Notes under the pieces: generated by a model
Database searches by the model: none
Seen by the model: the letters and a program-made list of their open reading frames with translations, nothing else
Told to the model about the DNA's origin: nothing
Shown: in pieces, positions 12,398 through 24,285 of the stretch
Layout of the letters: each line of letters begins with the position of its first letter
Position numbering within the stretch: position 1 is the first letter of the stretch
Position numbers and translations under genes: made by a program
Assembly: GCA_038025085.1 (NCBI GenBank)
Contig: CM076147.1
Span: 32,214,766 to 32,278,765, forward strand
From: Tetragonia tetragonoides
Lineage: Eukaryota > Streptophyta > Magnoliopsida > Caryophyllales > Aizoaceae
DNA: 64,000 nucleotides
Direction of reading: 5' to 3'

Positions 12398-12848
12398 AAT
12401 AATGTATAGCGGGAACCTATTATATAAAGTTTAAAAAAAAGAAAAACAGAAAAAGAAATTTATGCTCTTAAATGGAAGTGAGAGGCTTGAGGTCACCATC
12501 TGAGTGACTGTGCATTTCTGCCTATATATTGTCAATTTGTCAGGGCTGCCCAAGAGCTGTTGCTGCCTGGTTTTAGATGATGGCATTATTCGGAGAGGGG
12601 GACCAAATTAGCTTAAGGTCGTCCCCACGCGGTCACACGCATAACAGGCTACCAACCAACAACTCATCTGATTCTGACTTCCTCCTAGCAACAATCCCCC
12701 ACTCTTCTTGCCAATTCATGTATCCCCCCTTCCTCCATTTACCTTGTCACCCGGTCACCACCTTATTTTAAGTATCGAAATATATACAAGTAACTAAGTA
12801 ATCTCTTGCTAGAGTAGTAATTTTGATTCCCTTAGGGCGTGTTTTCTT

Positions 12849-13041
12849 CAAATTCAGTTCAGTTTAATATAGTAAAAATAAGTTCAGTTAAAAAAAATTC
12901 AGTTCTGATCGGTAAATTGAAGTACAATTTTACTTTTTGTAATTGTAGATTCAGAAAATAAGTTCATTTAGAAAAAAATTCAGTTCAATTCAGTAAATTT
13001 TAGTTTAGTTCAGTATTATGCAGATAAGTTCAGTAAAAAGA
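12849..13041. repeat. Degenerate AATTCAGTTCAGTT short-period repeat
   Basis: Many imperfect copies of AATTCAGTTCAG and ATAAGTTCAGTT lie in this stretch. Related stretches occur at 13560-13672 (ending CCCCAAACAACACACCC), 20935-21015 and 59770-60010. GGGTGCGTTC near 13496 and the complement of CAACACACCC near 13676 look like MITE termini, but no target duplication was found. 13690-14720 shows no supported gene. Confidence 0.55.
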
Positions 13042-14726
13042 AGATGAAGAGAAAAGGACCTTAGTTATTCTTTTCTTGTTTGGCAAGAGTGTGTTTTTTT
13101 CCAATTTTTTTTTTTTTTATAATGGCTTGAAGTTAGTGTTGAAATAATCAGTTGGGTTTAATTTAATATTAAAATAATCACTTTAGTGACCGGATTATTG
13201 TCTCAGATATCAGTACTATCAAGTTCATTGACATGAAATAATCACTTCGTCTTCTCTCACGTCCACCAAAGACCCAAAGCAATAAATATCACCCTTAATT
13301 CGATATTGAGGGCAATAAGGCCCGAACCCTCAATCTATAGGTTAGAGCCTAAGAGTTCTACCACTTTTTTTGCTCATTAAATCAGTGTTCTACCACTTGA
13401 ACTCCCATCTTTTGCTCAAAAAGTTACCACATAAATTGAGTTGAACCGAATTGAACAAAAAAGAAGTTGATAAGAACATAGTCTTAGGGTGCGTTCTTTA
13501 ATTTAGAGCTTCTCCAGTTACTTCACTTGAGTTCAGGAGTGGTCGCATGTTAGTTTAGTGATTTCAATTCAGTTTAGTGATATTCAATTCAATTCAGTCA
13601 TGCTCAATTCAATTCAGTTCCTTTGTGCTCATTTCATTTCAATAGTGTTAAATTCAGTTCAATTCAGCCCCAAACAACACACCCATATACTCTTAGGTCA
13701 ACCGGGGTTTAAACTGAAAAAATGAAATAAAAAATAAATAACTAGAGGATGTAAGGGGTTCCGGTACCCACATGATGTCCTGATCTTGTCCTTGCGGGAA
13801 ATTTCCCACAACCTTATAATGAAATTCTGGAATTTTATATATAGGCAGTAGAAGATAATATTCACGGGGATATCTCATACCTGCAGACTGCAGTTATCCA
13901 TTATGGCCGGTAGGCAAAAGCATAATGAGTCAGCTGAATTCTTAAGTTCTCACTTCTCATCAGTGCCATGGAATGATGAAAAGCAGGCCTCATCTGCTTC
14001 TTTAGCACCTCAAAGTTAACATAGGAGTAGCTAGGACTTGATCACAACTAGGAATTTCCTTCAAGATCTTTTTAATCAATGTTCTTTCCTTTTTTTTTGA
14101 ATGGTGAAATTCTAGTGATTCAGAGTTCATGATCAAGGAACTAATTGATTATGTGTTTTTATATGGACACCTCTAATTTTGCTTTAACTAAAATATATCG
14201 ATCAGTTAGGTTCATCGTTCGAATTCATTATCTAGGTGATAATATGATTTACAACCTAGTCCAACTACTACTTCACAACACAAACTGTGGTGAGAAATCC
14301 TCCTATGACCCATATAATGTACCACTTAAGTCCGAAATGGAAAGACCTTGTTGTTTGGTATAAGGGTGGAGCTACTTATAAACCATTTTTAACCTCATAT
14401 TCTTTCGATGTGTGACATAAGATGTTACATATGATCACGTTATTTCACCCATTGTTGCACGCGCAAGTAATTCCGTCATCTTTCAAAACCTGCTTCTTGT
14501 TGCAAGTTTTAGTTCATCATTGTGGGTAGTCACCGATCAATAATATCTTGATCTATCAAAAGAAAAATGAAAAGAAACATTGGCTTATGATTATAGGTTT
14601 GCAAGTTTTAGTAGAGTCTGCCACCGAACTGTTATGCTCTGGTGCTTCCCGTGCTGGGCTGGCTTTGCTGGGAAAGGGTCTGTCCATATGAGCCGTTGAT
14701 TCTTGCCAGCTATCAAAGAGTATATA

Positions 14727-14868
14727 GCCCGTTTTGTGTAGACTTAGTCCACCGTAGATCAAGAAATAATTAAGGATATAGTGCAAATACTTTATAGATA
14801 TAAAAAGTATTTTTAAAAAGATTTGGTCTTTTAATCCACCGTGGACTAAGTCCACACAAAATTTTGTA
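14727..14868 (+). mobile_element. Small MITE, copy 1
   Basis: A ~142 bp unit with subterminal inverted repeats: TTTTGTGTAGACTTAGTCCAC at the left and the complement of GTGGACTAAGTCCACACAAAA at the right. A second copy in the opposite orientation lies at 15345-15488. Confidence 0.7.
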
Positions 14869-15344
14869 AAGAGTATAACGTGCACAAGGCCCACTAAGGA
14901 AGTTTGAGGAGGTCAAATACTCCTATTGCTAGGTCCATCACGTGCTGGGCTGCCTCTTTTCTCATCCCATGGGCTACAATTCTTGTAGACTTCTTGTTTC
15001 TTGTTCAAAAAAATTTAACTTTTTTTGTAGTGGTTTGTGCTAATTGAGGCCTTCCACCCTCATGGTGTCAGAGCTATATGACCGAGTTCGAATCCTAGGA
15101 GTTCGAATCCTCATTAGATTATCTCCAATGTTATAATTCTTTAATTGGGTTTATACTCGTGCCACATCATTAATGCAAAAATTCTCTTTAATAAACCCCT
15201 CCCTCCCAACGGAATAAACGTCGAATAACCTCTTATTGATGGGCCCAACATAGAAATAGATTATGCTACAAATCTGGTTTGTCTAGACAAAGCGGTTTGT
15301 AAAGACTCCAGGTTTTTGGGTTTGCCACTATGGGATAAAAGTTT

Positions 15345-15488
15345 TTACAAAATCTTGTATGAACTTAGTCCACGGTGGACCAAAAGACCAAATCTTTTTA
15401 GAAATATCGTTCATGTCTTTAAAGTATTTGCACTATATCCTTAATTATTCCTTGGTCTACGGTGGGCTAAGTCCACACAAGACGGGCT
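15345..15488 (-). mobile_element. Small MITE, copy 2 (inverted)
   Basis: It is the reverse complement of 14727-14868, sharing AACTTAGTCCACGGTGGA, AAAGACCAAATCTTTTTA, AAAGTATTTGCACTATATCC and GGGCTAAGTCCACACAAGAC. The inverted pair spans about 760 bp and could fold in a long transcript. Confidence 0.7.
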
Positions 15489-15677
15489 GAAAGGTTTTTT
15501 ATGAGCGTTTTTTCACTTCACAAACCTTTTCCAAAAATCTTGCATTGGAGATACTCTAGTGTAATATATCAGCACATAGTATGAGGACATATTGAGGAGA
15601 CCTGTGCATATCCATACTTCATTCAACCCCAATGTGCATTCGTGTGAGGGAGTCGTATTAAGAAATATAACATTGAT

Positions 15678-16762
15678 ACATTTGTGTGTCTTGTGTGGAG
15701 CTGAAGATGAAAATACAGATCACTTGCTTATTTACTGCAAATTTTCAAGTGAAATATGGAACAAATGGTCGAAATTGTGGGGTGTACAGTGGTGCCCTCC
15801 GCTCTCGATGGCGGAATTTTTTGAGCAGTGGTGTGACTTGGTTCATGGGATACATTTTCGCAAAATATGGATTACGTTCGCCTATGTAGTGTTTTGGTCT
15901 CTTTGGAAAGAATGAAATACTAGATTGTTTCAAGAGAGGAGTTGCAACTGTACTGAGATGTTTGAAATTATACTCCTTCGCTTGGCGTGGTGGGTAAAAG
16001 CTTGGGATGACTCCTTTCCATACTCACCACAAGAAGTATGTCGTGCACCTTTATGTCTCAGAATCTACACAAAAAAAGCTACAACAAGAAAGAAACAAGA
16101 GGAGTGGAAAAATCCAGTGAGAGGGACACTCAAGTGGAATGTGGATGCTTCAAGTAAAGAGCGGTGTGGAGCAATTGGGGGAGTTCATTGGAAGGGCTCT
16201 TTCCGCTGCTTGTTTTCCTGCAGGGTGTGTCGTCTGTGTGAGATCAACAATGCTGAAGTCTTGGCGATATATAGGGCACTGCTGGAATAAGTTAATAAGG
16301 AATGGATACTGAATTTTGGTGTAATTATAGAGTCAGACTCCATTAATGCTGGACAATGACCCTTGGGAAGTTCGCTTCGAACTGAATTTTATTAGGCGGA
16401 TTTTGGAGCAGTGGCCAAATATTAAGGTAACACATAAGCTTCGTAGCGCTAATACAATAGCTGATGGATTAGCTAAACAGGGGTTGACGAGGGATGTGGA
16501 ATTTGTGGCGTGGCTGTAAAGGGGAGTCAAGTTGTTTATTCTCCTGTGGAAGATTATTCCCTGTAATTGGTTGAAGGAGTTTTTTTCATACTCAAGCACA
16601 TGATTACAATGAAATGCTCAACCCTTCCTAGAAGGTAGGGGTTGCTCCATTGAATGATGCTATTGGTGGGTGTGCGTAATAGGCGTTTTCTGTACTTTTG
16701 TTAAGCTTGCTTTAAGTTTTAACTGATAAATAAAAAGTTTCTAATTATCAAAAAAAAAAAAA
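15678..16762 (+). pseudogene. 5'-truncated LINE 3' end (zinc-knuckle plus RNase H tail)
   Basis: This is the last part of a plant L1-type non-LTR retrotransposon. 15678-15915 encodes the RT C-terminal zinc-binding segment (CVLCGAEDENTDHLL.C, then FSSEIWNKW). 16120-16290 begins a type-I RNase H (GTLKWNVDASSK, NNAEVLAIYRALLE), and out-of-frame pieces follow (ESDSINA, TIADGLAKQG near 16455-16480). Stops at 15913 and 16288 plus frame shifts inactivate it. It ends in a poly(A) tract at 16751-16763. The target duplication AGAAATATAACATT is at 15661 and 16763, showing insertion by target-primed reverse transcription with 5' truncation. Confidence 0.85.
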
Positions 16763-16776
16763 AGAAATATAACATT

Positions 16777-16971
16777 TTTTTTAGGTTCACGACCAAGGGT
16801 ATCCACCGTCGACCACAATGACTATTTCCCCGCGTTGGCTTGTAGGCACCTCAAAGGGTGGGACAACTGGCCAAGAAATTTAAAGCTGCTCCATGGCCAA
16901 GGCGAGATTCGAACCCTCGATCTTGGTTAAGGATGGATGAGTCTCTATCACTCAACCACACATCCTTGGTT
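16777..16971 (-). mobile_element. tRNA-derived SINE (minus strand)
   Basis: Read on the minus strand it begins AACCAAGGATGTGTGGTTGA (A-box-like region), has a B box GGGTTCGAATCTC, and ends CCTAAAAAAAA. It is flanked by AGAAATATAACATT at 16763-16776 and 16972-16985, the same site already duplicated by the LINE. A diverged relative in the same orientation lies at 21614-21819. Confidence 0.82.
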
Positions 16972-17420
16972 AGAAATATAACATTGATTGGTCTTTCAAC
17001 CATCGGTTTGAAGTTTATCATAGGTTATTTTTAAAAGAAGAGCACCTTGTGGTTCATTATTGTGGAGCCGCTATCTGGTTCGAGAAGCAACTACCGGTAT
17101 GTCCGATACCTATGATAGAACTGAAATTAACAGCCAATCTAACACATTGATTGGAGGAGGTGGTTTTAAGTTGATGGTGATATGATAGAGCAGCCGAGCA
17201 GGGGGTTGGCAGTTGTAACTCCTCACTTTCAGGAATTGACATATATGTGGGCTCGCAATTAATTGGCATGCATTCTTTTTTAGCAAATAAGTGGTAAAAC
17301 AAGGCCATGAATGAAATACATAATTGAAATTATGCTATTCACTTGGAGTCTCGCGACATGGTTGTAGAGCATTAGGTGGCCAGCACATAAATGGAAATTC
17401 TAGTGTCGGGTTGTTTTTTT

Positions 17421-17610
17421 GGTTAGTGGTTGGTGTGAGTGGACCAGCACTCTCATCTCTTAAGTAAGATTGATGGTTCGAATCTTGTGAATGACGAAAC
17501 TATTTAGTGTGAGCACTCTACTCTATATGGACTGATCCGTTGCGAATAAGACTAGTATTGGTCCATAATGAATTTAGGTGAAGCTGTGGTTAAAGAAAAA
17601 AAAAAAAAAA
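17421..17610 (+). mobile_element. SINE, second family, copy 1
   Basis: A plus-strand tRNA-like head (GGTTAGTGGTTGGTGTGAGT), a B box (GATGGTTCGAATCTTG) and a terminal A15 tract at 17596-17610. A relative with a longer tail lies at 30374-30617. 16989-17420 shows nothing gene-like. Confidence 0.7.
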
Positions 17611-18031
17611 TGAAGTTCAGTTTTTGAATTTCTCTTTTCCTGTTTCGACTTTTTGGGAGTGGAGTACTGAGTAGTTGAGTACCTAGCTTTGAACACCGCC
17701 TATTGTTAATCAATCATACTTGACACTGTCTAGAAAGTCCTAATTAATGGACGTAATGATATTCTATTAAATGTTAGCAAAAGCTTCTCTTGCGATTCCA
17801 GTTTAGTTCTGAGAACTTTAGTTTAGGAATAGGCAAGTGATACTCTTGATTGTACATATCGAAGTCATTATGTACCAAGGCCGTATACAAGACCAACTAA
17901 TTACAAGTACCTATAGTTCCATATGGAATGAAAATATGTCCGTCCTTTTAGCTCAAGCATATATAGATTAAGAAATTGTATGACTTGAAGGTGGAGTAGG
18001 TAAATAGGAGTATGAAATTGTACATTGGGGG

Positions 18032-18112
18032 TGAGCCACTCACTCTATTAATTGAATCAAGGTGGAGTAGGATGAGCCACTCACTCTATTAATTGAATCA
18101 AGGTGGAGTAGG
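18032..18112 (+). repeat. 41 bp tandem duplication upstream of gene A
   Basis: 18032-18071 and 18073-18112 are near-identical (GAGCCACTCACTCTATTAAT, then TGAATCAAGGTGGAGTAGG). It lies about 530 bp before the start codon of the first acyltransferase gene. Confidence 0.85.
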
Positions 18113-18529
18113 TAAATATGTAATGACATCTTAAAAGGAATTACGCTTCCTTTGAACGCTCCCATGTAGTCATGAACCTGCCATTGGTCCTTATGGAGGA
18201 GTCATCAGTTCCGAAATATGCGACGCAAACGTCAAAAACCGAACCGAAACCTTTTGTTGGCAACCATCGATGTTCTCCTTATAGACATATGTCTCAAGGG
18301 ATATTAATTACATGGAGTAAGCGGTTAGCTTATACTTGTATTCCTCACGCGTTCTATCGTTGCTAAGCTCTTGCTGTACTAGGACCTTCAATTAAGTAGG
18401 TGTGTTTCGCTTTCTTTTTAATTAAACTACACAGCAAGTTCCACGCTGGCTAGTAGGCCCAGCAAATTTGTGTAGTTAATTGGCACCGAATAATATTCAA
18501 TTTGGCATCAATTCTCATCTTTCTCAAGC

Positions 18530-18537
18530 TTTAAATA
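18530..18537 (+). promoter_or_regulatory. Possible TATA box of gene A
   Basis: TTTAAATA lies about 104 bp upstream of the ATG at 18641. The assignment rests on position and composition only. Confidence 0.4.
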
Positions 18538-18640
18538 CTCACTTGAGTGATAGTATAGTTACTAATTTGGGGACCCAAAAATCCAAAAAGAGAGAAACAA
18601 GATTGAGAGAAATTGATCAATAATAATCTTGGTTCTAAGA

Positions 18641-19839
18641 ATGGCAGTAAGAGTGAAATGTAGGCATGTTGTGAAACCTGCTGAACCAACATGGCATGGT
18701 TTTATGCCCTTATCAGAATTAGACCAAATTGGAGCTATTACACAAACAACAGCCATCTATTTCTACAACAAACCAACCCAAGATTGGCTTTGTTCCTCAA
18801 CCAACAAAGCCATCAACACTCTCAAAGACTCAATGAGTCTTGCATTGGTCCCCTTTTATCCCTTAGCTGGCCGTTTGCGTTGGGTCGATGTTAAAGGTGG
18901 AAGGCTAAAACTCGAGTGCAATGCCATGGGCGTGGAGCTTATTGAAGCCCAATGTAATAGGCCAATGAGTTCTTTTGGCGATTTTAAATCGTTGTCTCCA
19001 CCACCATCGTTTAAGGATTTTCAAGGATTGATTCCTCGAGCTGATTATTCAACAAAATCAATGGAGGAGCTCCCTTTAGCCTTAGCACAACTCACTAGGT
19101 TTCAATGTGGTGGGCATAGTTTAGGCATGTCAATTTGCCACGCAGTTGTTGATGGTCAAAGTGCTTACCACTTTACTAGAGAATGTGCTAGGCTTGCTCG
19201 TGGTGAGCCACTTGAAGCGTTACCTTATTTAGATCGTCGAATCTTACAAGCTAGGCATGAGCAATATTCGTACACGAATTCCCTTAGGGGAGTTCCTTAT
19301 GTTAATGATCATGTTCACCATTTTAGCCGGCTTCCTACCCTAATGGGGGAGGAAGCGTGTGATTCGGAGGAGCAAAGGAAGAAGGACGAGGTAATGATAA
19401 CCTCGACCTTATTACTATTGTCAAGGGGCCAAGTTCAAAAGCTTAGGAAGGCTGCTAATATGAGCGGTGGCTTTGATAAGCGTCACCGCCCATACGGTCG
19501 ATTTGAAGTCATTGCCGCTCATGTGTGGAGATGTGCTTGCAAAGCTCGGGCGCACAAGACCGAACAACTAACGGCCTTATGCTTCGTTGTTGATGCTCGT
19601 GATCGTATGGATCCACCATTACCACCAAGGTAATGACTGCTACCTATCCCAATTATTTTCATTTGCTAATGTTCTAATAACTAGTCCTTTTCTATCACAA
19701 CAATCAATAACTCTTAACAATTATATGCAGATCTATATTATGTACTCCTAGATCTTTCTTTTCAATACATTAGCCATGCACAATTATTTGCATATTATTC
19801 TTGATTTGCTATAACTTAAAGTAAGAGGTTTTAGAACTC

Positions 19840-19923
<84 letters not shown>

Positions 19924-21588
19924 ATTTTTATTTTTTTTTTATTTTTTTATTATTATTTTTTTTTTTTGACTGTTCTTGCTACCATCAAGAACTTTCATCT
20001 TGCCTTTTCTTTGTGTGGTTATTTTTTGCACAAGGTTGGCGTGCGCCCATACTCACTAGTGGCAAATTTAAGTGTCCATGTGAACTTTGATCATTAAATT
20101 ATAAGAGAATCTAATGTTACACATAATATTCACTATTATTAATAGCATCTCTTAATTCCTATCGCAAAAGAAGTCATTATTTGATTGTTGTTCTGTTAGA
20201 AAATAGTATAGCCAAAACCGTACCAATGCCAGATAAGAAATTTAATGTGCATAAAAAGCAGAAGGTGAGAACCAATAAACATTTATATTCCATGAACAAC
20301 CGTCCTCAGAATTCAATGAATGCAAAATTTAATAAAGTTAGGTAGTTCCATCAAGAAGAAAATGAAAGAGAAGGAGGAGAAAAGTAAAGGTGAAAAATGA
20401 GATATATAATTGCCTAGCTCCTTTCCACAAGCCTGCAATTCCTTGTCTAGTGCAATCAAATTTGTTGAGGATCGTCAATTACTCATATCTTTTCGTCCCT
20501 TCTATGATAACATTGCATAGTTGTACTCCTTTTGTAGAGTATAATGTGGGACATATAAGCTAGTTAGTTACTCTACCAATTTCCAGTAAAGTCAAAAGAT
20601 TTACTACCTTCTGGCTTCGGAATATAATGGACTAAAGCAAAATGACTCATAAAACTGTCAGCACTTCTTATTTATTGTGAAGTTGTCGATAGTCATTGCA
20701 CTTTGGATCTCGGCTCAAACGGAAACAACGTCTTTGTGAGGCTCTGTTATCATAGGGGTAAAGTTGTGTACAACCGATCCCCCTTACCCTGCCTAGGCGG
20801 GAGCCTCTTTAAAGGCAATGGGGTAACGTTAATGTAATGTTAATGTTAATGTAGTTACTCCACCAATTGTTAATCGGTTCTGGTTGGAACCTTATTGGGC
20901 TTATATGTGTTCACTATAGAATTTGCAGGTTACTTTGTACTTTATCCAATGCAATTCAGTTCAATGATCTACTATTTCACTTACATATTACTATTCAGTT
21001 CATTTCAGTCATTTAAGCTCTAGAAAAGATCGAACACACTCTAATTTTGATTAAAGGAGGTAATTTTTTTGTCTTGCAAACAGGTATTTTGGCAATGCCA
21101 TTGTTGATGTCGTAGCAACAAGCAAAGTTGGAGAGCTAATGTACAAGCCAATAAGCAATGTTTGTAGTAGAATAAGAGAAAAGATAGAAAATGTGACAAA
21201 TGAGTTTGTGTGCTCAACTATAGACTTCTTCAAAACAGAGAAAAATTTGTCCAAGTACCAAGACCGATTGGCTTTAGGAGGCACAGAAGGTGTTTTCTAT
21301 GGAGATCCAAATATTGGAATTGCAAGCTGGTTAAACCTCCCTGTTAGAAGCCTAGACTTTGGTTGGGGGAAAGAGATATTCATGGCACCAGGATGTTGTG
21401 AATTTGATGGTGATATTATGATCTTACCTGGATATAATAATGATGGGTCCGTGGTGGTTGCGGTTGGTTTGCAAGCGTTACATATGGAGAAATTTAAGGC
21501 GTATTTTTATGAAGACATCGAATCACTTGACTTTGGAAAGAAAGTTGTGTTGGAAGAACCAATATTGCCTATCCTATCTAGGATATGA
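18641..21588 (+). CDS. BAHD acyltransferase, spermidine hydroxycinnamoyl transferase-like (gene A)
   Basis: Exon 1 is 18641-19629 and exon 2 is 21084-21588; the donor is AAG|GTAATG and the acceptor is AAACAG|GTATTT. The join falls in the conserved (R)YFGNA site where SHT-type genes carry their intron. The product is 497 residues, longer than the usual ~450 because of a C-terminal tail (after YFYEDIESLDF). The start MAVRVKC is chosen because VVKPAEPTW follows at the family's normal spacing. The acyltransfer motif HAVVDG is at residues 167-172 and the structural motif DFGWG at 421-425; LECNAMGVELIEA and LARGEPLEA also match the SHT branch. The enzyme should be cytosolic and transfer a hydroxycinnamoyl group from CoA to a polyamine or similar acceptor; the acceptor is inferred. 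The ~1.45 kb intron carries a TA microsatellite and a SINE. No lesion was seen. Confidence 0.92.
19843..19920. repeat. (AT)n microsatellite in intron of gene A
   Basis: A 78 bp uninterrupted AT dinucleotide run, followed by a T-rich low-complexity stretch to about 19967. Confidence 0.98.
20700..20853 (+). mobile_element. Au-like SINE in intron of gene A
   Basis: Contains CTCGGCTCAAACGGAAACAA, GGGGTAAAGTTGTGTACAAC and CCCTGCCTAGGCGGGAGCCT, an arrangement like the body of plant Au-type SINEs. It ends in a (TAATGT)n-like tail. The exact 5' end and target duplication were not resolved. Confidence 0.6.
20935..21015. repeat. CAGTTCA-type short repeat near 3' end of intron
   Basis: Copies of CAATTCAGTTCAATG and CAGTTCATTTCAGTC lie shortly before the acceptor of gene A. 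They resemble the repeats at 12849-13041 and 59770-60010. Confidence 0.5.
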
Positions 21589-21613
21589 ATGGAGAATGAT
21601 AAATATTTGATTT

Positions 21614-21819
21614 ATTATTTTTTTGGTTTACTCTAAGAATATGCACCGTCGATCAGAGTGACTATCGATCACCTCACGTTGGCTTGTAGAAAGGGTGAGA
21701 TAACTGGTCAAGAGATTTTAAGGTTGCTTCGTGCCAAATGTAAAATTCAAACCATTGACCTTAGTTAATGATGGATGAGTTTCCTACTATCACTCAACCA
21801 CACTCGAACCCTTGGTTAT
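21614..21819 (-). mobile_element. tRNA-derived SINE downstream of gene A
   Basis: A diverged relative of 16777-16971: shared GGTT.AC..., CACGTTGGCTTGTAG, AAAGGGTGAGATAACTGGTC, GATGGATGAG and CACTCAACCACAC. It lies 25 bp after the stop of gene A and could contribute to its 3' UTR. 21820-23457 shows only AT-rich DNA and a short AT run near 22042. Confidence 0.75.
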
Positions 21820-23462
21820 AAAGAAATTGTTATTATTTACATTCTTTTCAATTTTTGACTTTACAAGTCCAATATTTGTTTCAATGATATAACAAACCTT
21901 CCTATGATTTTTAATTTTGACAAAATGGGTTGTAGTGATTTATTTGAGTGGACATTTGTGAGTCTGCTATCTAATGTTTATGTTCATTTGTTTAGTTTTT
22001 ATTCAGCTAAAACTGAGATCGATATTTGTCAAATCAATATCAATATATATATATATATATATATATAAAGGAGGCATTTTACGGGCGCAATGAGGCGTGT
22101 CAAGTAGGCGAGATTTTAATAGCGCGCCACCTAAGCGAGAATAAGGACGAAAAATAACAGTTTTAAAACGTTTAGGAGTCTTAGCATCCACTAAAATTTT
22201 ATGAGGGTTAAAACAGATATTCGTCATATATTCAAAATCATATATAACGTTTTCTATACTTCTCAAAAAATAATAAAAATTACACAACCAGATTCAGATC
22301 GAAAAATACTTTAGAAATAGATGCATTTTCACTATGTTTAAAGCATATAAGGAGACATTTTTCGGGATAACAGAGGCACACTACGACGTCATGCTTGATT
22401 ATAGAGATAGCCTCATAAAAAACTTTTTTTTTTTTTTTAAGAGTTTTCAAAGATGGTATGACAAGCAAATTAATTTGAGTCAGTAGTATTCTACTCTATT
22501 CTATCGATTTTAGTTCATGATTTTAATATTCTTTTGTTATAGTGTACTTGAAATATTAAAGTAAAGTGTATTTCTTGACGAAACGTATTTCGTTCTTAAC
22601 AAACAAAGATTCATAGAATGTGCTTAGTTGCAATTATGTATAAGAAAATTTCCTTTTTTTATAAAAAGTGGTAATAAAAAAACTAACCTATTCCACCTCA
22701 AATACTGATGCAATTGATGTCAATAGGAAGCTACGTACATATGTGATAAAAAAAAAGGTAATCGTATATTCATTATACCCTTAAAAACAAATTGCGTAGA
22801 ATGTACAATAATATTTACGGGTGAAATGGATGAAGAGTATTAGTATTAGAGTTCTATTGACATTAGAGTCCTAATGTGAGCTTTTGAATCTTCTTCCATA
22901 TAACTATGTAACTTATGATTGATGTCTCTTCAGCCTCCACTATTTGTAGCTAGCCTCCCCCCCCCCAACCTGTGTTTTATGGTGTATTTCAGTTTCTTTA
23001 TTTTGTTTCATATGTAAATCTCACTCCTAGACTCTTATATACCATCTATTTTATTATTTAATCTCCATGATCATGTGTTTTATTTTAGATATTCATGACC
23101 TCATGACTCAATAATTTAATTTTTTGTATCTTAATTGGTGTGCAGATGTGTCCATGTTTATTTATTTTGAGGTACGTATTCGTGTATTTATTTATTTATT
23201 TATTTGTAACTATTAGTAATTAACGTGTATGAGAATACAAATTTGTAAACTTGCATCAGTCATCCTCTTCTGATTTAGGAGCGTGTATTTTTTTTCAATA
23301 ATTGATCTTTGGAGCAACGGTAATGGGTCATATAAACTCCAACACCCCCTCCCTCATCTCCCCTTCTGATTTGCGAATAGTACTAATCATATATTTATGT
23401 TTTTCACCAATTAATTCCAACCTATAGCTTAATGATGTTTTCTTCTTTTGGGGCTAATTAAT

Positions 23463-24285
23463 TGTTGGGGGAAACTACGGTATTTACCCACAATCACAAT
23501 AACAGATAATCGGAAAAATAAAGTGCAAGAACCCAAAATCAACACAGACAATTTTTACGTGGAAAACCCCTCTCAATTAGGGGAAAAACCACGGTGCGAA
23601 TCTCCACGCACTAAAATATAATCCATTATGATAATCAAGAGTACAAAGGTAACAATCACAAGATCAAACAATAAGTAGACTATCTATCTTTGGTACTAGT
23701 ACAAATTGACAAACCTTAAATCAATTTGGTACTCCCACAAACCCAAAGATACACCCACAAATACCTGTCGATGACCGATCCGAGTACTCTGATTATCTTC
23801 ACTCAAACAAGCCGAATCAACCGTAAACTAAAACAAACCTCTTTGGAGAAATCCTCTATTTCTCTCACTATGTTTGTCTCTCTCTCACCGGCTCTCTTTT
23901 TTCTGTTTCGGCTGTGCTTGCTATGTCACGGCTTTTCTCAATTGTGCAATGCCGTCCCTGTTTTGTTTCTTTTTCACGGCACACCCACAAAACAAGAAGC
24001 CTTTGCTCAATCTTCTCATAGAAGATTTTCACCCCACAATATTTCTAGCCCATTAGTCCATGACACATGTCAATGGGCCAAATAAACAAAACAACAACCA
24101 AGCCCACTTATTACTTGGTTACAAAAGTCACGCAGCTTTCTTTCTTTTTTCTTTTTTTCTTTTTTTTTTTTTCTGTTTTTGTTTGTCTTTTTCTTTTTGT
24201 TCTATTTTATTTTCTATACAAACTAAAATAAAATAAAATAAAACACAACTAAATATTATTTGGTATTTGGGGCGTTACCTCAACA
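23463..24285 (-). repeat. 3' LTR of the gag-only element
   Basis: TGTTGGGGGAAACTACGG to GGCGTTACCTCAACA on the plus strand. It contains CCCCTCTCAATTAGGGG and a pyrimidine-rich run followed by AAAATAAAATAAAA. Open frames seen here also recur in the other LTR and are not genes. Confidence 0.93.

Noticed and set aside
13693..13878. 61-codon minus-strand frame with protein-like composition
   Set aside because: No start context, splice partner or domain could be identified; left as unknown.
16777..16971. tRNA gene on the basis of a GGTTCGAATC B box
   Set aside because: No cloverleaf or acceptor stem; poly(A) tail and target duplication show a SINE.
23726..24085. 119-codon plus-strand frame, repeated at 25980-26339
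   Set aside because: Both copies lie in the two LTRs, antisense to the element, and contain no domain.
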